DNA of 64,000 nt, from positions 1,178,001-1,242,000 of the forward strand of contig CAWBHA010000003.1 in assembly GCA_963788585.1 (NCBI GenBank), read 5' to 3'. Positions within the stretch are counted from its first letter, which is position 1. Each line of letters opens with the position of its first letter. Positions 60,645 through 64,000 of this stretch are shown piece after piece. The position numbers and the translations under genes are program-made. Below the pieces are notes generated by a model, which saw nothing but the letters and a program-made list of their open reading frames with translations, made no database searches and had not been told where the DNA came from. Source of the stretch: Bog-473 sp963788585. GTDB lineage: Bacteria > Actinomycetota > Acidimicrobiia > Acidimicrobiales > RAAP-2.

Positions 60645-61013
60645 ATGGTCCGGCTGACTTGTCTGCTGCGCCGCAAGGACGGGTTGACCCCCGCCGAGTT
60701 CCACGCGCATTGGCGCGACGTTCACGGCCCGCTCATCGCGGCCAGCACGAGCGGTCGGCATGTGCTGCGCTACGAGCAGCACCCGCGCCCCCTCGAGGAC
60801 TACGCGAGCGACGACGACCCGGGCTTCGACGGGGTCACCGTGCAATGGTTCGAAGACATGGATGCCTACCGGGCCCACATGCGCGAGCCCGACTTCGGCG
60901 ACATCTGGTCCGACATAGAGCGCTTCCTCGACACGGAGCGGCTGCACTTCATCGTCACCGAGCACCCGCGCCTCGTCATGGGCGACGCGGCCGGCTCGTT
61001 CCCGCTGGCGTAA
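60645..61013 (+). CDS. EthD-domain protein
   Basis: A 122-residue ferredoxin-like alpha/beta protein of the EthD family. MVRLTCLLRRKDGLTPAEFH with HWRDVHGPLI is the signature, followed by DGVTVQWFEDMDAYRAHM and a C-terminal strand. These proteins act in degradation or polyketide aromatisation. Convergent with the CYTH-CHAD gene, with eight bases between them. Confidence 0.85.
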   Translation: MVRLTCLLRRKDGLTPAEFHAHWRDVHGPLIAASTSGRHVLRYEQHPRPLEDYASDDDPGFDGVTVQWFEDMDAYRAHMREPDFGDIWSDIERFLDTERLHFIVTEHPRLVMGDAAGSFPLA

Positions 61014-61021
61014 GGACGCGG

Positions 61022-62906
61022 CTACCCGTCGCGGCCGAGCTCGTGCGGCTCGGGCGGCGCCAACGGGGACGGAGCCGAGGGCGGGCGAACGGATGGCGGT
61101 GGCGCGAGGGCGGTCAATCCCGGCGGACCAGCCGGGTGCTCGGTCGGCTCCGCCACCGCCGGCGCCACGTCCGGCGCCACGTCCTCGCCTCCGGTCGCGG
61201 TCGACGGAGGCGGCAGTGCCCGCAGGGTGCTGCGCACCGGCGGCCGGTCGGCCTCGGCTTGGGTGCGCCGGCGCTCCATGTACTGCACGAGGTCGCGCCA
61301 CTCGCGCCCGCCGACGCGGGCCAGCGCCTTGGGCAGGAGCTCGAGCAGACGAGCGACCTCGCGCCGGTGGCGCTCCGCCACGCCGCCCATCACGAACACG
61401 GTGGAGGCCGGGAGCTCGACCTCGCCGGTGGCCAGTTCGGCCAGCCGCAATGCGGCCACCTCGGCGTCCTGCATCAGGCCGAGCTCGTCCTGCAACGCGG
61501 TGAGACGGCGGACGTAGCGCACCGAGCGCCCGCCGTACACCTCGGAGCTGAACTCGAGTGCGTAGCGCAGGCGCTTGCAGCGGATGCGCAAGCGGTGGAA
61601 GTCCGAGACCACGCCCGAGCGCTTCGCCCGCTTCGCCGCCTTGGCCACCGTAGCGTGGCGTTCCGCGATCAGCTCGGGCATGCCGATCACGGCCGGGGCC
61701 GCGCGCGGCGACGGAACGGCGCGCCGGGCCCTGCTGCGACATCGCGGCCAGGCCCTTGACGAGGCGGTCCCAACGCACCGAGTCGAGACCGTTCAACATC
61801 GCCACCCGAGCCGCCTCCCGCTCGCGCTCGAGCAGCACCGCGAGCTCGGCCAGGGCGTCTCGTTGGTCCGCGTGAAACCCGGCGCCCCACTCGCCGGCAC
61901 CGCCGGTGACGTCGGCCAAACCTTCTTTTTGCACGTCGAGGTCGCGCACCTCGCCCAGCAGGCGTCCCAGCCAGCCGAGCTCCTCCCGGTACGTCTGGGC
62001 GCGCACGGGGAGCACCCCGGCGAACAGTGCGAGCGCGGCGCGCAGGCGGCGGGTGGCGACCCGCATGTCGTGGAGCTCCTCGGGGTCCTCGCCGAGCCGC
62101 GTCCCGGGTTCCTTGTCGCGCAGGACGGCGAGCTGCCGGCGCACCACCGCGAAGGCGAGCTCGCCCATGGACGAGGACTCCGAGACGGCCGTGGGTCCGA
62201 GGTCGGGCGAGCCGGGGATCTCCTGGCCGACGGCCAGGAGCCCGGCCTCGAACTTCGACAGGCGTGCCGGCTGGAGCCCGCAGGAGGTCCGGAGCTGTTC
62301 GACGAGTGGTTCGAGGGCATCGAGCCACTCCGGCTGGACCTCGACCTCGACGCGTCGGAGTTGCATGGGCCGCTGCCCGGTTCCCACGACGATCACGGTG
62401 TCGTCCAGCGCCACCTCCGCCGCGTCGACGCCACCGACGCGCAAGGCGAACGGCCGGCGACGCGTCCGGACCTGCAGCACCTCGCGGAACCGCCGTGACC
62501 CGACGATGGCGCGCAGGCGACGTCCGACCGGCCCGTCGGGACCGAGGCCCGCGATGCCGGAGGCCGGGAGGACCTCGGTCACCTCCAGCCGCTGGCGCAG
62601 CCCGTTGCCCTCGGCGGGACGGGTGTCCTTGAGGGTGATCTCGTCGTGACGGCCACGCCGGCGCGTGCGAACGACGAACCCGGCGCGCGCGATACGCCAG
62701 TCGTCGGTGTCGAGGTAGGAGTCGATGAGCCGGCGTGGCGTGCGGGCCAATGCGGTCACCGTCCCACCGTCCTCGGTCTCGACGGCCAGCGTGGGCAGGC
62801 CGGCCAGCCACCGCTCGACCGGTCGCAGGTCGAGCGCGTCGAACTGCCACTCGATCTCGAGCGGATCGTTCTGCGGACCCGGATCGTCTCCGGTGGAATC
62901 GGCCAC
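61022..62906 (-). CDS. CYTH-CHAD domain protein, frameshifted
   Basis: The N-terminal CYTH (triphosphate tunnel) domain has EIEWQFDA, the ExExK-like start in a degenerate form, then LIDSYLDTDDWRIARAGFVV and ITLKDTR with alternating charged residues. The CHAD domain begins with KEPGTRLGEDPEELHDMRVA and TRRLRAALALF, the His/Arg surface that binds polyphosphate. After an indel near 61700 it continues as MPELIAERHATVAKAAKRAK and SDFHRLRIRCKRLRYALEF. A ~60-residue Pro-rich tail ends it. GTG 62906 lies seven bases from TAGCCT (62914-62919 on the minus strand). About 627 residues. Divergent from a Nudix gene. Confidence 0.88.
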
Positions 62907-62913
62907 GGCGCTC

Positions 62914-62919
62914 AGGCTA
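62914..62919 (-). promoter_or_regulatory. Candidate -10 element (TAGCCT) of the CYTH-CHAD gene
   Basis: Minus-strand TAGCCT precedes GTG 62906 by seven bases. Confidence 0.4.
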
Positions 62920-62996
62920 CTGCGGGTCTCCGAGCCGCCCACGGGCCGCGCGATTGCCGCGATGTGCGACGGGCGCGGCGGTAGTGTGCGAATGCA

Positions 62997-63449
62997 GTGG
63001 CGCGACGAGCGATGACAGCCGAGCTCCCTTCCCCGACAGAGATCGTTCAGGCGGCAGGCGGGCTGGTGGTCCGCCGTCACGACGGCGCCCTCGAGATCGT
63101 CGTGGTGCACCGGCCGCTGCACCACGACTGGTCCTTCCCCAAGGGCAAGCTCGAAGCGGGCGAGACCTTCGAGCTGGCCGCGGTGCGCGAGGTGCGCGAG
63201 GAGACCGGCATGACCTGCCGGCTCGTCCGCTTCATCGGACACACCGACTACGTCGACCGCAAGGGCCGGCCCAAAGCGGTCGCCTACTGGGTGATGGCGG
63301 CCGAAGCGGGCTTCTTCACCGCCAACGAAGAGGTCGACGAGCTCCGCTGGCTCAGCCTGGAGAAGGCGGGCCAACTGCTGAGCTATCCGCGTGATCGGGA
63401 GCTTGTGGCCGTTCTCCAGGCTGCTGACCAGGTAGAACCGCTCATCTAA
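62997..63449 (+). CDS. Nudix hydrolase (MutT/diadenosine polyphosphate type)
   Basis: GGLVVRRHDGALEIVVVHRP opens the fold. The Nudix box is GKLEAGETFELAAVREVREE-TGM, with WSFPKGKLE upstream as in diadenosine-polyphosphate/8-oxo-dGTP enzymes. 150 residues. GTG 62997 lies nine bases after TAGTGT (62982-62987); ATG 63012 is an alternative. A seven-codon frame starting at ATG 62992 overlaps the start. Divergent from CYTH-CHAD; both families handle phosphate chains. Confidence 0.9.
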   Translation: MARRAMTAELPSPTEIVQAAGGLVVRRHDGALEIVVVHRPLHHDWSFPKGKLEAGETFELAAVREVREETGMTCRLVRFIGHTDYVDRKGRPKAVAYWVMAAEAGFFTANEEVDELRWLSLEKAGQLLSYPRDRELVAVLQAADQVEPLI

Positions 63450-63517
63450 CGCGCATCTAAAACCTGGCAAAATTTCCGGAAATGTGGTGTTTATGCGGTG
63501 GCGGATCGGGAATAATG

Positions 63518-63634
63518 GGCGGTAGCGATCTACCGCCTGATCGCACTGCCGGCGTGTGTGCCCCAGTCGAGAGCTCCAGGACCTATCGCCAAGGGCCCTG
63601 TGACAGCGTTTTTGACGTCAATCGACTGGGGCAC
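63518..63634 (+). ncRNA. Structured intergenic region, possible small RNA or terminator
   Basis: Two strong hairpins lie in the 253-base gap after the Nudix gene. The first is GGCGGTAG-CGAT-CTACCGCC at 63518-63537. The second is long: GTGCCCCAGTCGA (63558-63570) is exactly complementary to TCGACTGGGGCAC (63622-63634), with a 51-base loop. A CCC-TTTT run follows at about 63641. It may be a small RNA with its terminator or a composite terminator. No Rfam family recognised. Confidence 0.45.
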
Positions 63635-63702
63635 CGTCGGCCCTTTTGTTGTCGAACCGGTGTGTGACAGCGGAGCACACGGGGGCGGCGCCGCCAGACG
63701 CC

Positions 63703-64000
63703 TCAGGCAACCAGGACTGCAGCCCCGTTGACCTCGTCGTGCGCCAGGTCGCGCAATGCCGCATCGGCTCGATCGAACGGATAGGGCGTCGTGGCGACGC
63801 GCAGCCCGATGCGGGCCGCCTCGGCCAGGAACGCCTCGCCGTCGCGGCGGGTGTTCGCCGTCACGCTCTGCAGGGCGCGCTCCTCGAAGAGGTGCGCCTC
63901 GTAGTCGAGGGGCGGGATCTCGGTGAGGTAGATGCCGGCGACGGCGAGCGTGCCGCCCCTGTCCAAGGCGGCCAGGGCGGGGGGCACCAGCGTGCCCACC
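63703..64000 (-). CDS. Zinc-type alcohol dehydrogenase, C-terminal part (5' end outside window)
   Basis: The visible 99 residues match the C-terminal part of the medium-chain dehydrogenase family: LAALDRGGTLAVAGIYLTEI closes the Rossmann domain, and RVATTPYPFDRADAALRDLA with NGAAVLVA ends the catalytic domain. The frame is open through base 64000. Substrate cannot be inferred. Confidence 0.75.
   Translation of the reverse strand, partial: VGTLVPPALAALDRGGTLAVAGIYLTEIPPLDYEAHLFEERALQSVTANTRRDGEAFLAEAARIGLRVATTPYPFDRADAALRDLAHDEVNGAAVLVA

Noticed and set aside
59118..63470. A 1450-codon minus-strand open frame
   Set aside because: Only the part at about 61700-62906 is real (CYTH-CHAD); the rest is antisense to pxpBC, TauE/SafE and EthD and is low-complexity Arg/Pro/Gly, an effect of high GC.
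63518..63634. tmRNA, SRP RNA or RNase P RNA
   Set aside because: The characteristic conserved segments of these RNAs are absent and the region is too short for RNase P or tmRNA.

Overview
The window is high-GC actinobacterial DNA, most likely from the class Acidimicrobiia or a close relative. This is inferred from the GC level, the frequent GTG/TTG starts, the radA-disA-carD-ispD-ispF-rlmB order, a CarD protein, a coproheme decarboxylase (HemQ type), a CysO-like sulfur carrier, OtsA/OtsB/GpgS, and many genes preceded at 5-9 nt by a TANNNT -10 element, as expected for leaderless transcripts. No rRNA or phylogenetic marker fixes the genus.

Layout. 1-6.2 kb: an endonuclease/exonuclease/phosphatase-fold protein, then a housekeeping run (RadA repair protein, c-di-AMP synthase DisA, CarD, MEP-pathway IspD and IspF, a 2'-O-rRNA methyltransferase), then MscL. 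7.0-9.5 kb: an IS481-family element split by an IS30-family element (3-bp target duplication), lying against a tRNA-Thr gene. 9.6-13.5 kb: a LytR_C-domain protein and a compatible-solute group (otsB, otsA, gpgS). 13.5-19 kb: an S-box (SAM) riboswitch before threonine synthase and CysO, CIRCE-controlled groEL, coproheme decarboxylase, and a LarE-type sulfur transferase with a NIL-domain partner. 19-25 kb: Nudix, GNAT, a TetR gene divergent from SRPBCC / metallo-beta-lactamase / DHA2 efflux genes, and a lipoprotein. 25-37.8 kb: amidase, a secreted pepsin-like aspartic protease, a FrnE-like DsbA, larB-larC, prephenate dehydratase, an amidohydrolase-VOC-VOC operon, another DHA2 pump, a DHFR-like reductase, a free-standing 5'-3' exonuclease and small secreted proteins. 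38-42 kb: a secreted GH43-like protein with a DUF732-like tail and a second TetR/DHA2 pair with clear operators. 42.1-45.0 kb: a visibly lower-GC island (P-loop kinase, nucleotidyltransferase, unknown) with an IS3-family element against tRNA-Ser. 45-64 kb: a glycine-rich secreted protein, TypA, an unrecognised ~590-residue protein, a membrane-patatin-methyltransferase operon, an Lhr helicase, the 5-oxoprolinase genes pxpA and fused pxpB-pxpC, a TauE/SafE exporter, an EthD-like protein, a CYTH-CHAD protein divergent from a Nudix hydrolase, a strongly structured intergenic stretch, and the end of an alcohol dehydrogenase.

A major caveat: about 25-30 single-base indels break otherwise well-conserved genes (gpgS, larE, pheA, typA, lhr, pxpBC, CYTH-CHAD and others). 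Several sit in G or C homopolymers and the protein continues at once in another frame. Sequencing or assembly error is the simplest explanation for most. I annotate such genes over their full reconstructed span and give the breakpoints.

Themes: several genes bear on osmotic and turgor stress (disA, mscL, otsA/B, gpgS) within 14 kb; nickel-pincer cofactor genes (larB, larC, larE) are present without larA; two TetR-DHA2 modules have recognisable operators. No CRISPR array or recognised defence system was found. The least explained parts are the low-GC island, the 48.5-50.3 kb protein, the LarE-NIL pair and the structured region at 63.5 kb.
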